Positions 1-5,598 of a DNA stretch of 5,598 bases are shown piece after piece. The stretch lies in assembly GCA_016872125.1 (NCBI GenBank), contig VHBD01000100.1:1-5598 (forward strand), read 5' to 3'. A model generated the notes under the pieces. It made no database searches and was not told the DNA's origin. It saw only the letters and a list, made by a program, of their open reading frames with translations. The first letter of the stretch is position 1. Each line of letters starts with the position of its first letter. The DNA is from Sphingomonadales bacterium (GTDB taxonomy: Bacteria; Bacteroidota; Bacteroidia; UBA7662). The translations under genes were made by a program, and so were the position numbers.

Positions 1-1
1 G

Positions 2-1027
2 TCCTTTGGGGCTGGGCGTATTCAGCCCCCATTCCGAAACAGGGACCAAGGCCCAGCGCGAGGCTTTCTGCGTAAATTCTGGGGTAGGCTTGCGCAGCGT
101 ATAGGGCTTGCGATCTTTGTTATGAAGATAGGGCTTGCGAATCCAGGGATTGAAAATTTTGAGTTGACGAAAGTCCATTCCCTGGCTGCGGGCATAGGCC
201 GCCCAATTGGCAACAGGTTCTTGTATTGTCCATTCGGTGGTTTCGTAAGGTAGGTAAAGCTGAGCGGCTGTCAAATGAAACCCGTAGCGCTCGGGGTGTT
301 TCATGATGGTCTTGATGGCGAGGATACGGGGCAAATACCGAGAGGTTTCGTTGTTCAGATGCAAGGCATGGTAAGAATCCTGGCCTTGGTACTGAGCCGC
401 TTGTTGCAAGCCCGAAGTGCCCATGTTGTAGGAGGCAGCCACCATGGACCAATTGCCAAACTGGGCATGGGATTTCTGAAGATAGCGGCAGGCCGCTTCG
501 GTCGCCAGCCATGGGTCATAACGCTGATCCACCTCATCGTTGACCTGCAAACCATGTTGGCGGGCTGTTGCAGCCAGAAATTGCCAGAAACCCACCGCCT
601 CTGCGGATGAAATTGCATTGGCCAAGCCGCTTTCCGCCACGGCCAAGTATTTGAAGTCATCGGGAATTCCCTTTTCTTTCAGAACCTTCTCAATCATGGG
701 GAACCATCGCGAGGCTCTCTTCATATACAGCAACATGGTAGCCTGCCCGTAGGCATTCTGTAACAATTCTCTTTCGACGCGTTCCCTGAACTCAAAATCC
801 CAAAGCGGGACTTTCTCTCCGGCGAAGGTCATTTCCTCAGGTACCGGAACCGCATATACGCGGTATTCATTCCAAAATTTCTCCCTGTAAGCCTTTTCTT
901 CCTCAGCCTTGAAGCCCGTCAACGATCCGCCAATAAGCAAGGCGACACCGATTATGCCCAGACCACCCACAACAGCGAGGGTGAGCAATACCCAAAAGGA
1001 TTTTAGGTCGCGAATATTCATTGCCAT
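2..1027 (-). CDS. Membrane-anchored GH23 lytic transglycosylase (MltD/Slt-like), 3' end beyond the window
   Basis: This enzyme should cleave the MurNAc-GlcNAc bond of peptidoglycan in the periplasm, leaving 1,6-anhydro-MurNAc ends. The frame is open from the ATG at 1027 to the window edge: 342 residues, no stop seen. A hydrophobic segment (about residues 11-33) is a signal anchor. A family-typical lead region with YRVYAVPVPE and FAGEKVPLWD follows (about 55-77). The GH23 domain spans about 110-260: FKYLAVAESGL carries the expected catalytic Glu132, then AVGFWQF (144-150), the YDPWLATEAACRYL helix (170-183) and SYNMG (199-203). The Asn-Pro-Trp stretch near residue 300 also fits Bacteroidota homologues as I recall them. 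An alternative ATG lies at 1021, two codons in. The start is 20 bases after the DUF2480 stop, with no Shine-Dalgarno sequence, so it is probably the last visible gene of the ppiD unit. No LysM repeat appears before the edge. The family call is firm; the physiological role is inferred. Confidence 0.93.
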   Translation of the reverse strand, partial: MAMNIRDLKSFWVLLTLAVVGGLGIIGVALLIGGSLTGFKAEEEKAYREKFWNEYRVYAVPVPEEMTFAGEKVPLWDFEFRERVERELLQNAYGQATMLLYMKRASRWFPMIEKVLKEKGIPDDFKYLAVAESGLANAISSAEAVGFWQFLAATARQHGLQVNDEVDQRYDPWLATEAACRYLQKSHAQFGNWSMVAASYNMGTSGLQQAAQYQGQDSYHALHLNNETSRYLPRILAIKTIMKHPERYGFHLTAAQLYLPYETTEWTIQEPVANWAAYARSQGMDFRQLKIFNPWIRKPYLHNKDRKPYTLRKPTPEFTQKASRWALVPVSEWGLNTPSPKG

Positions 1028-1047
1028 AAAGTTCGTGTTGAACGCGC

Positions 1048-1578
1048 TTAACTCGTCCTTCCCCGGCGTTTGTAAACAGGTACTGCAGAACATGGCTCCC
1101 CGTACCACAAGCTCTGAACCACGGGCAGCAAACGACTGCTGAGGGCCTGGTACAAGGCGGGCGCCCAATCCGCTTTCGAACAGGCTTTGATCATGACCCG
1201 TCCATCCAAGTAAGGCCCTGTGTCCATCGCCTGTATGCTCCCTAGGGACAATTTCAATCGAACCTCTTCGGGCGTCCCGTAATGAACTGCGGTCGGACCT
1301 GCTTTCGGGTCCCCTTCCTGAAGCCTTGCGGTCAAGAGCATCACCGCCCACGGCGGCCAAATCGCATCAACGGAGCAATACAAGGCCACTACCTTGCCTC
1401 GAAACTCGACGGGATCCAAGGCCTGTACCTTTTCTCGAAATAATTTCTCGCGGAGTACCGCGAACTCGTCCATCAATAGAGCCAAATCCAAGCCCACCAC
1501 CTGCTTTTCGGGAAAGAGCCAGGTGGCCGGATCCACAATCAGCAATCCGCTTTCTTGAACTTTGTTACGGATGCTCAC
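1048..1578 (-). CDS. DUF2480 family protein (Bacteroidota-specific, unknown function)
   Basis: A 176-residue soluble protein with no signal peptide or membrane segment, so probably cytoplasmic. I recognise DUF2480 from the N-terminal NKVQESGL pattern, the central LREKLFREKVQALD helix (42-55), YCSVDAIWPPWAVMLL (67-82) and the C-terminal GEPCSAVPVYKRR (160-172). Length and both ends match the family as I remember it. Three cysteines (68, 133, 163) are each followed by Ser, in YCSVDA, KACSKAD and EPCSAVP; these are the best candidates for a metal, cluster or thiol function, but no function is established to my knowledge. The start is GTG: an in-frame TAA lies two codons upstream, the next in-frame ATG would remove 35 residues, and GTG gives the family N-terminus. 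It sits 15 bases after ppiD and 20 before the transglycosylase, so it is probably cotranscribed with both. A loose annotation sometimes attached to such proteins, 'ABC transporter ATPase', is unsupported: there is no Walker A motif. Confidence 0.88.
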   Translation of the reverse strand: MSIRNKVQESGLLIVDPATWLFPEKQVVGLDLALLMDEFAVLREKLFREKVQALDPVEFRGKVVALYCSVDAIWPPWAVMLLTARLQEGDPKAGPTAVHYGTPEEVRLKLSLGSIQAMDTGPYLDGRVMIKACSKADWAPALYQALSSRLLPVVQSLWYGEPCSAVPVYKRRGRTS

Positions 1579-1593
1579 CGCTTACAAAGCTAC

Positions 1594-3693
1594 TTAATAG
1601 AAAAGGTGCCTATCGTCTTTGATCTTGGCCAATTCCCGCTTGGCACCGAAGGGTTCATTCCCAGCGCGACCACGATACTGACCTTCCATGGAGGCCTTGG
1701 CCGATTTGAGATCGTAATCCTTGGGCAAGGTGCTGAGGCTATCCACCACAAAGACATAAACACCGCGTTCGCCGGGAACAGGCTTGGACAAGGTGCGCGG
1801 CTTGGTTGCAAACAAAGCCCCGGACAATTTAGGTTCTTGGCCTACCCCATTAATGAAGGAACCCATGAAGGAAGCGCCTAACAAAGGCTGCACCATGGTG
1901 CCCGCTTGGGCGGCAGCAGCCTCCAAATTCTTATGGCGTTGCAGAATTCCTTTCCATTTGGCAGCGAGCAATTCGCCTTTCTTCTCGCGGCGTATCCGGG
2001 CTTCCAAATCCGTTTTGACTTCTTCCATAGGCTTGTAGCCCTTCTCAAAGGATTTGGTGAGAACCGCCACTACAAAGCGGTCATCCGCTTCGAACAATGG
2101 ACTTAATTCACCGGCCGATGCTTTGTACGCCCAGCGGACAATTTCGCGAGCGTTGTTCACGCCGGGCAGCGTCCGATCGCCAATACGGACATTATCCGCC
2201 GTCCTCTTGGGGAGACCCTTTTTGTCCACTGCTTTTTGGAAGTCCTCTGCATTCTTGAGCGTGGCAGCAAATTGGGTAGCCTCTGCATAACGTGCTCTAA
2301 ATGTTTCGGTGGTCGCAGTAATACGTGCGGTAACCGATGCCAATTTGACCACGGGCTTCTGGCCCTTCTGATCATTGATTTGAATAATGTGATAACCAAA
2401 GTCTGAACGCACCACTTTGAGGTCTCCAGTTCGGCCCCCAAAACAAGCATCGTTGAAGGGCTTGACCATCATGCCTTCCGCAAAATAACCCAAATCACCC
2501 CCCTTGGAGCCTGAACCCGGATCGGCCGATAAACTCACCGCAAGGGAAGCAAAATCAGAGCCTTTGCGAATGGCGTCTGCTAAGCTGTCGGCCTTGGCTT
2601 TGACCACGGTGTCAGGTTGGTTCTCCACTTTGAGCAAAATATGCCTGGCCTTCACAGAATCGGGCCTGCTGGTTTTGCCGGAAAGTTTGGTCAGAACAAA
2701 GGCTGCGTTTTCGAGGTAAATGTCGGTGAGGGTTCCAACCGGCGCAGCTGCCAAAGCCACCAAAGCAGGTTGGGTCAAGCTAGAAACAGGGGTATAACGA
2801 TCATCATATGGCAGATCAGACCGCAAGGCCACAAAGGCACTGTCATCGTCTGCAGTCGCAAAGGCTTCCCGGAGTTCCATCAAAGTTAGACGAGCTTTTG
2901 CAGAGTCTTCCGGCCCAGGATTGACATCAAAACTCACAAAATCAATCGCACGGATATCGTCTTTGAGCTTGTAGGCTGCCTTGAAGCGCTCATAGGCCTC
3001 CTGGTATTCGGCATCGGAAATTTTGATGGTGGAATCGACAATGGAAGCATAATCCAAGAATGCAAATCGGCCCGTAGCGGCGATATTGGTTCCTTTCACG
3101 TATTCATCGGCAAAAAAATCAGGGATGTACATGCCCTTCCCAACCAAGTTGGCGTATTTACGGGTCGCCCTGTCCTTGAGAATATAGTCCTCAAAAGCCT
3201 TCCAACGCTTCTGCATATCGGCAGGCTGTTTGGACAAATTCTTCAGAAAATCCACCACCTTGTTGCGATCGAATTGACCGGTAGCAGGGTCCGCAAAGGC
3301 CTTCTGGATTTCGGGATGAAGGTTTTTGCCTTGAACCATGTCGTACAATTCTTCTGGACCAACTTCCAAGCCTAGCTCATTGTAAGTGCCTCCCATAATC
3401 CCCTCCCTGAGAAATTCACTCCAAACTTGGTCCCTGAGCGAGACCATAGTCGCCTCATCGATTTGCTCGGTTTTGGTGTTGGCCTTGTAATTTTCGATGG
3501 TTTCCTGGAGTTTGGCATCGAAACGGGCCAAACTGATCTTGTCCCCGTCGATTTCACCCACATCGGTAGGATTTCGCTGCGAAAAAATTCCATTTCCACT
3601 GAATACATCCATGGCTAGAAAGGAAACCAGGGCGAGACCGATTAGGGCCACCAAAAGCCCTGCTTTGCTACGTATCGTGGTAATAATCGACAT
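1594..3693 (-). CDS. ppiD: PpiD-type membrane-anchored peptidylprolyl isomerase / periplasmic foldase
   Basis: A 699-residue chaperone and probable cis-trans prolyl isomerase that would assist newly exported proteins in the periplasm. One N-terminal membrane anchor (about 11-30) follows a short basic MSIITTIRSK tail, the usual PpiD layout. A SurA/PpiD-like helical chaperone region covers about 45-240. A clear parvulin (Rotamase) domain lies at about 347-441: KARHILLKV (His351), GSGSKGGDLGYF (393-404), MMVKPFNDACF (408-418) and DFGYHIIQI (His435). Both parvulin histidines are kept, so catalysis is plausible. Residues about 500-550 (GDRTLPGV..., FVVAVLTKSFEKGYKP) look like a degenerate second parvulin-like segment, and about 600-660 resembles another beta-rich remnant. 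The C-terminus DDRHLFY resembles the conserved end of Bacteroidota homologues as I recall them. It is somewhat longer than E. coli PpiD (623 residues). The ATG at 3693 has no Shine-Dalgarno sequence. It heads its own unit, behind a terminator. SurA is the alternative, but the membrane anchor favours PpiD. Confidence 0.95.
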   Translation of the reverse strand: MSIITTIRSKAGLLVALIGLALVSFLAMDVFSGNGIFSQRNPTDVGEIDGDKISLARFDAKLQETIENYKANTKTEQIDEATMVSLRDQVWSEFLREGIMGGTYNELGLEVGPEELYDMVQGKNLHPEIQKAFADPATGQFDRNKVVDFLKNLSKQPADMQKRWKAFEDYILKDRATRKYANLVGKGMYIPDFFADEYVKGTNIAATGRFAFLDYASIVDSTIKISDAEYQEAYERFKAAYKLKDDIRAIDFVSFDVNPGPEDSAKARLTLMELREAFATADDDSAFVALRSDLPYDDRYTPVSSLTQPALVALAAAPVGTLTDIYLENAAFVLTKLSGKTSRPDSVKARHILLKVENQPDTVVKAKADSLADAIRKGSDFASLAVSLSADPGSGSKGGDLGYFAEGMMVKPFNDACFGGRTGDLKVVRSDFGYHIIQINDQKGQKPVVKLASVTARITATTETFRARYAEATQFAATLKNAEDFQKAVDKKGLPKRTADNVRIGDRTLPGVNNAREIVRWAYKASAGELSPLFEADDRFVVAVLTKSFEKGYKPMEEVKTDLEARIRREKKGELLAAKWKGILQRHKNLEAAAAQAGTMVQPLLGASFMGSFINGVGQEPKLSGALFATKPRTLSKPVPGERGVYVFVVDSLSTLPKDYDLKSAKASMEGQYRGRAGNEPFGAKRELAKIKDDRHLFY

Positions 3694-3750
3694 AATCTGA
3701 GGTTAATCCGGGGAATTGATTTGGGTAAAGGCTGAAAAATAAAGAATTTA

Positions 3751-3782
3751 GAAAGATAAGGCTTTTTGAGAAGGGATGCAAA
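3751..3782 (-). promoter_or_regulatory. Candidate Bacteroidota sigma-A promoter for ppiD
   Basis: On the minus strand, TTTG (3782-3779) is followed after 20 bases by TATCTTTC (3758-3751). The Bacteroidota consensus is TTTG at -33 and TAnnTTTG at -7, about 17-23 bases apart; the -7 box here misses only the last G. The transcript would start roughly 50 bases before the ppiD ATG. A perfect -7 match, TATTTTTG at 3786-3779, has no TTG at suitable spacing upstream and is also the terminator's T tract. This is pattern matching only; some promoter is expected here because a terminator separates ppiD from the upstream unit. Confidence 0.35.
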
Positions 3783-3814
3783 AATAAGGAACAAGGCTCA
3801 ATATGCCTCATTCC
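3779..3814 (-). terminator. Rho-independent terminator after the CNNM gene
   Basis: On the minus strand GGAATGAGGC (3814-3805) and GCCTTGTTCC (3797-3788) can form a 10-bp stem with two adjacent G-U wobbles and no mismatch, closing a 7-base loop (ATATTGA). It is followed directly by TTATTTTTG, a U-rich tract. It begins 3 bases after the TGA at 3820-3818, as expected for a terminator of the lptC-CNNM unit. On the plus strand the same hairpin lacks a following T tract, so it acts in one direction. Confidence 0.82.
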
Positions 3815-3817
3815 CAA

Positions 3818-5098
3818 TCAATCATAAGATTCTACATCCAAACGCTTGAGGCTTAGCAGGTCAATGCGGGTTAGGCTCACTGCCTCGGCCCTTACTTCCC
3901 ATGGACCCTCGGTCCACACATGACCCGCCTCGGGAAGGCTTCCCAAGCATTCGAGGACCCATCCGCCCAGGGTTTCGTAGGGGCCAATGGGTATGCCCAA
4001 TCCGTAATGCTCGTTGAGGTAGTCCACTTCCAGCCTTCCAGAGAACCGATAATGCCCCGGGGCCAGCACCAGCTCTGTCCTCTCAGGTTCATCATGCTCG
4101 TCTTGTATTTCCCCAAAAATCTCCTCCAACAAATCCTCAACCGTAACCATGCCCGATGTTCCTCCCAATTCATCCACCACCAGGGCCATGGAGCGACGGC
4201 CCGTAGTCAGCTGCTTGAGTAGGCGGGATGCCGACATGGATTCCGGCACAATGGCCAATGGCAATTGCAGGTCCTGCAGGTTGAATGCTTTGTTTTCGTC
4301 CAAAGCCAAGACCGAATGAAAATGCACGTAGCCGGTCACATGGTCTATGCTATCTTGATAGATGAGCAATTTGGACAACCCGCTCTCGTTGAACCTCCCC
4401 AGAACTTCACCGCGAGCACTGTTCACCTCAATACCCACCAATTCTGTTCGGGGAATCATGCATGCTCTAACCTTTACATCGCTGAAATACAATGCTTTGT
4501 GAAAATATCCCAAATCCACTTCTTGTTCATCCGCTTCTTCACGCGTGTCCACTTGATCGTTGATCCAATGGCTTAATTCGGCCTTGTCAAAGACACTATG
4601 AGCCTTGTTGCCTGTTGCCCCAATCCAGTGATCCAAGAGCCAACGGCTGCTCCGACTCACCAGATAAACAAATGGATATAACAAATAGTACACGATGAGC
4701 ATTGGCCGTGCCAAAAGCAAAGAAAAGGTATCAGCATGGGCCCTGAAATAGGTTTTGGGGAAATACTCTCCCAACAACAGAACCACTACTGAGCTCAACA
4801 AGGTTTGAATCCCCAACATGGCCAAATCCATTTCCGCCAACATGGGTAACCATGCGACCAGCACAGGCTCCATAAGCGGGGTGAGAAACATCCCGTACAA
4901 AACCAAGGCCAGGTTGTTCCCAATCAAGATGGTTCCCAGAAACTCATCCGATTGACGGACAAAGCGCCCCAGAATCAATGCAGAGGCCTGGCCCTGCTTC
5001 TGTCGCAATTCCAATCGGAAACGATTGCAATTCAGGTACGCAGATTCCATGCCCGAGAAAAAAGCCGAAGCCAACAAAGCCAAGAGTACCCCCAACAT
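3818..5098 (-). CDS. CNNM/DUF21-CBS-CorC_HlyC membrane protein (hemolysin family, putative Mg2+/Co2+ transporter)
   Basis: A 426-residue inner-membrane protein of the family annotated as hemolysin, CorC or CNNM, whose studied members move Mg2+ or related divalent cations. The CNNM (DUF21) membrane domain covers about 1-160, with hydrophobic segments near 1-16, 53-74, 95-113 and 125-147 and the family motifs SAFFSGMESAYLN (11-23), GNNLALVLYG (60-69) and LGEYFPKTYF (109-118). A CBS pair follows (about 205-330), starting at MIPRTELVGI (214-223) and ending in DELGGTSGMVTVEDLLEEIFGE (309-330), usually a nucleotide-sensing module. The CorC_HlyC domain occupies about 340-418. The ATG at 5098 gives a short first helix, but an in-frame TAA four codons upstream rules out a much longer N-terminus. 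It starts 14 bases after lptC, implying cotranscription, and a terminator follows. GldE, a gliding-motility paralogue, is the main alternative; the lptC/ppiD neighbours favour the general family member. The transported ion cannot be read from sequence. Confidence 0.94.
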   Translation of the reverse strand: MLGVLLALLASAFFSGMESAYLNCNRFRLELRQKQGQASALILGRFVRQSDEFLGTILIGNNLALVLYGMFLTPLMEPVLVAWLPMLAEMDLAMLGIQTLLSSVVVLLLGEYFPKTYFRAHADTFSLLLARPMLIVYYLLYPFVYLVSRSSRWLLDHWIGATGNKAHSVFDKAELSHWINDQVDTREEADEQEVDLGYFHKALYFSDVKVRACMIPRTELVGIEVNSARGEVLGRFNESGLSKLLIYQDSIDHVTGYVHFHSVLALDENKAFNLQDLQLPLAIVPESMSASRLLKQLTTGRRSMALVVDELGGTSGMVTVEDLLEEIFGEIQDEHDEPERTELVLAPGHYRFSGRLEVDYLNEHYGLGIPIGPYETLGGWVLECLGSLPEAGHVWTEGPWEVRAEAVSLTRIDLLSLKRLDVESYD

Positions 5099-5112
5099 GC
5101 TGCGAATTTAGG

Positions 5113-5598
5113 TCAGGAACCCAAGCGGACATTGCCCTTGAGCCGGAGAATTCGGTACTCGCTTAGATCCCTGTTCGCTTCCAAACCATCCCCTACCAAC
5201 CACTCCCTGGGCGTGCGGATGCGGACCGGTGCACCGGTATAAACCCTACCGGCCTTCTCGTCCATAAACAACTGCTCCGTGAAGAGCGTATCCCCTGCCA
5301 AATTATTGGCCACCACCGAGCCCCTAGCTTCGAGCAAGGCCTTGGCGATATCGCGCGTTCCTCTCCGCGCTGAAATTCGGCTAAGGACTTGGCGACCTTG
5401 AGCATCATAAACATCAACCGTAAGTCCATCTTCCATCTCCATGCGGTTCCCGCTTCTGAACCAAAGCATCGCCCCTGCCTTCAGGTGCGCCTTTTCGAAA
5501 CCGCTTTGATAAAACCACAAATCCACCCGCTCCATTCGATCCACCCCAACCTCAGGCTTGATTTTGAATCGCTCTGCTCCCTGGTTTGAATCCGAACA
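5113..5598 (-). CDS. lptC: LptC-like LPS export periplasmic protein (probable lipoprotein), 5' end beyond the window
   Basis: LptC links the LptBFG ABC transporter in the inner membrane to the periplasmic LPS bridge. The frame is open from the window edge to the TGA at 5115-5113, giving 161 residues without a start. It reads as a run of short beta strands, as in the LptC/OstA beta-jellyroll: DLWFYQSGFEKAHLKAG, then RMEMEDGLTVDVYDAQGR, SVVANNLAGDTLFTEQLFMD, RVYTGAPVRIRTPREWLVGDG and LEANRDLSEYRILRLKGNVRL. The strings TEQLFMDEKAGRVYT and GDGLEANRDLSEYRI are the most characteristic. The first codon at the edge is TGT (Cys), followed by SDSNQGAE. This fits the mature N-terminus of a lipoprotein, as is usual for Bacteroidota LptC, but the lipobox itself lies outside. 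A GTG at 5544 could be taken as a start but would remove the mature N-terminal segment, so I reject it. The CNNM gene follows after 14 bases. Confidence 0.9.
   Translation of the reverse strand, partial: CSDSNQGAERFKIKPEVGVDRMERVDLWFYQSGFEKAHLKAGAMLWFRSGNRMEMEDGLTVDVYDAQGRQVLSRISARRGTRDIAKALLEARGSVVANNLAGDTLFTEQLFMDEKAGRVYTGAPVRIRTPREWLVGDGLEANRDLSEYRILRLKGNVRLGS

Larger units (their letters stand above)
3694..3817. other. Intergenic region between the CNNM gene and ppiD
   Basis: This 124-base gap is the only substantial non-coding stretch in the window. Read on the minus strand it holds the intrinsic terminator of the upstream unit, then an AT-rich stretch with three TAnnTTTG-like octamers (3779-3786, 3734-3741 and 3751-3758, the last two ending in C rather than G), then the ppiD 5' leader. 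The hexamer AGCCTT occurs three times on the minus strand (plus-strand positions 3793-3798, 3758-3763 and 3728-3733). I see no small ORF or recognisable riboswitch. Confidence 0.8.

Noticed and set aside
355..660. Overlapping open frames on both strands over the transglycosylase region, some longer than 100 codons
   Set aside because: They are out of frame with the continuous 342-codon GH23 reading frame, which carries the catalytic motifs. Their translations are low-complexity and unlike any family I know.
1..1027. A frameshifted or decayed transglycosylase, suggested by the absence of one complete ORF here
   Set aside because: Direct translation from 1027 to the edge shows no internal stop or frame break. 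The gene simply runs past the window.
2504..2889. Plus-strand open frames opposite the parvulin domain of ppiD
   Set aside because: Antisense shadows of a strong coding sequence. Their composition is odd and no recognisable domain is present.
3920..4576. Plus-strand open frames of about 100 codons opposite the CNNM gene
   Set aside because: They lie antisense to a well-conserved gene, show no family motif and have no promoter or start context, so they are best explained as shadows.
3818..5098. Naming the CNNM protein GldE (gliding motility)
   Set aside because: No gldD or other gld gene is in the window, and the family motifs are shared by all CNNM-CBS-CorC_HlyC proteins. The general family name is safer.
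5113..5544. LptC starting at the GTG at 5544 as a complete 143-residue gene
   Set aside because: The frame stays open upstream to the window edge and the family has an N-terminal anchor that such a start would lack. The gene is better read as 5' truncated by the window.
1..5598. Search for mobile elements, CRISPR arrays, tRNA/rRNA, toxin-antitoxin or defence genes
   Set aside because: No transposase, inverted terminal repeats, regularly spaced repeats, tRNA-like cloverleaf or defence-domain motif was seen. Coding density is high and the genes are housekeeping in type.

Overview
The window looks like chromosomal DNA from a member of the Bacteroidota. The evidence is a DUF2480-family gene (to my knowledge a Bacteroidota family), the gene order lptC – CNNM/CBS transporter – ppiD, which I know from that phylum, and the lack of any Shine-Dalgarno-like sequence at the four visible starts. 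I cannot place it to genus. Base composition looks moderate, about half G+C by eye.

All five genes lie on the minus strand, so the region is transcribed from high to low coordinates. It begins with lptC (5113-5598), cut by the window edge exactly at a cysteine that is probably the lipobox Cys. Fourteen bases later comes a CNNM/DUF21-CBS-CorC_HlyC membrane protein (3818-5098). A strong intrinsic terminator (3779-3814) starts 3 bases after its stop codon and closes this transcription unit. The 124-base gap 3694-3817 holds that terminator and a candidate Bacteroidota-type promoter for the next unit.

The second unit is ppiD (1594-3693; a membrane-anchored periplasmic parvulin foldase), a DUF2480 gene with a GTG start (1048-1578), and a membrane-anchored GH23 lytic transglycosylase (2-1027, its 3' end outside the window). 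Gaps of 15 and 20 bases suggest cotranscription. The transglycosylase has no stop in the window, so it is easy to miss, but its frame is open from 1027 to the edge and encodes a coherent protein.

The common theme is the cell envelope: LPS transport (LptC), divalent-cation transport (CNNM), folding of exported proteins (PpiD) and peptidoglycan remodelling (transglycosylase). DUF2480 is the uncharacterised member; its three Cys-Ser motifs make it the part most worth a second look. I see no mobile element, CRISPR array, RNA gene or anything that looks like a new multi-gene system. This is mostly an ordinary housekeeping region.
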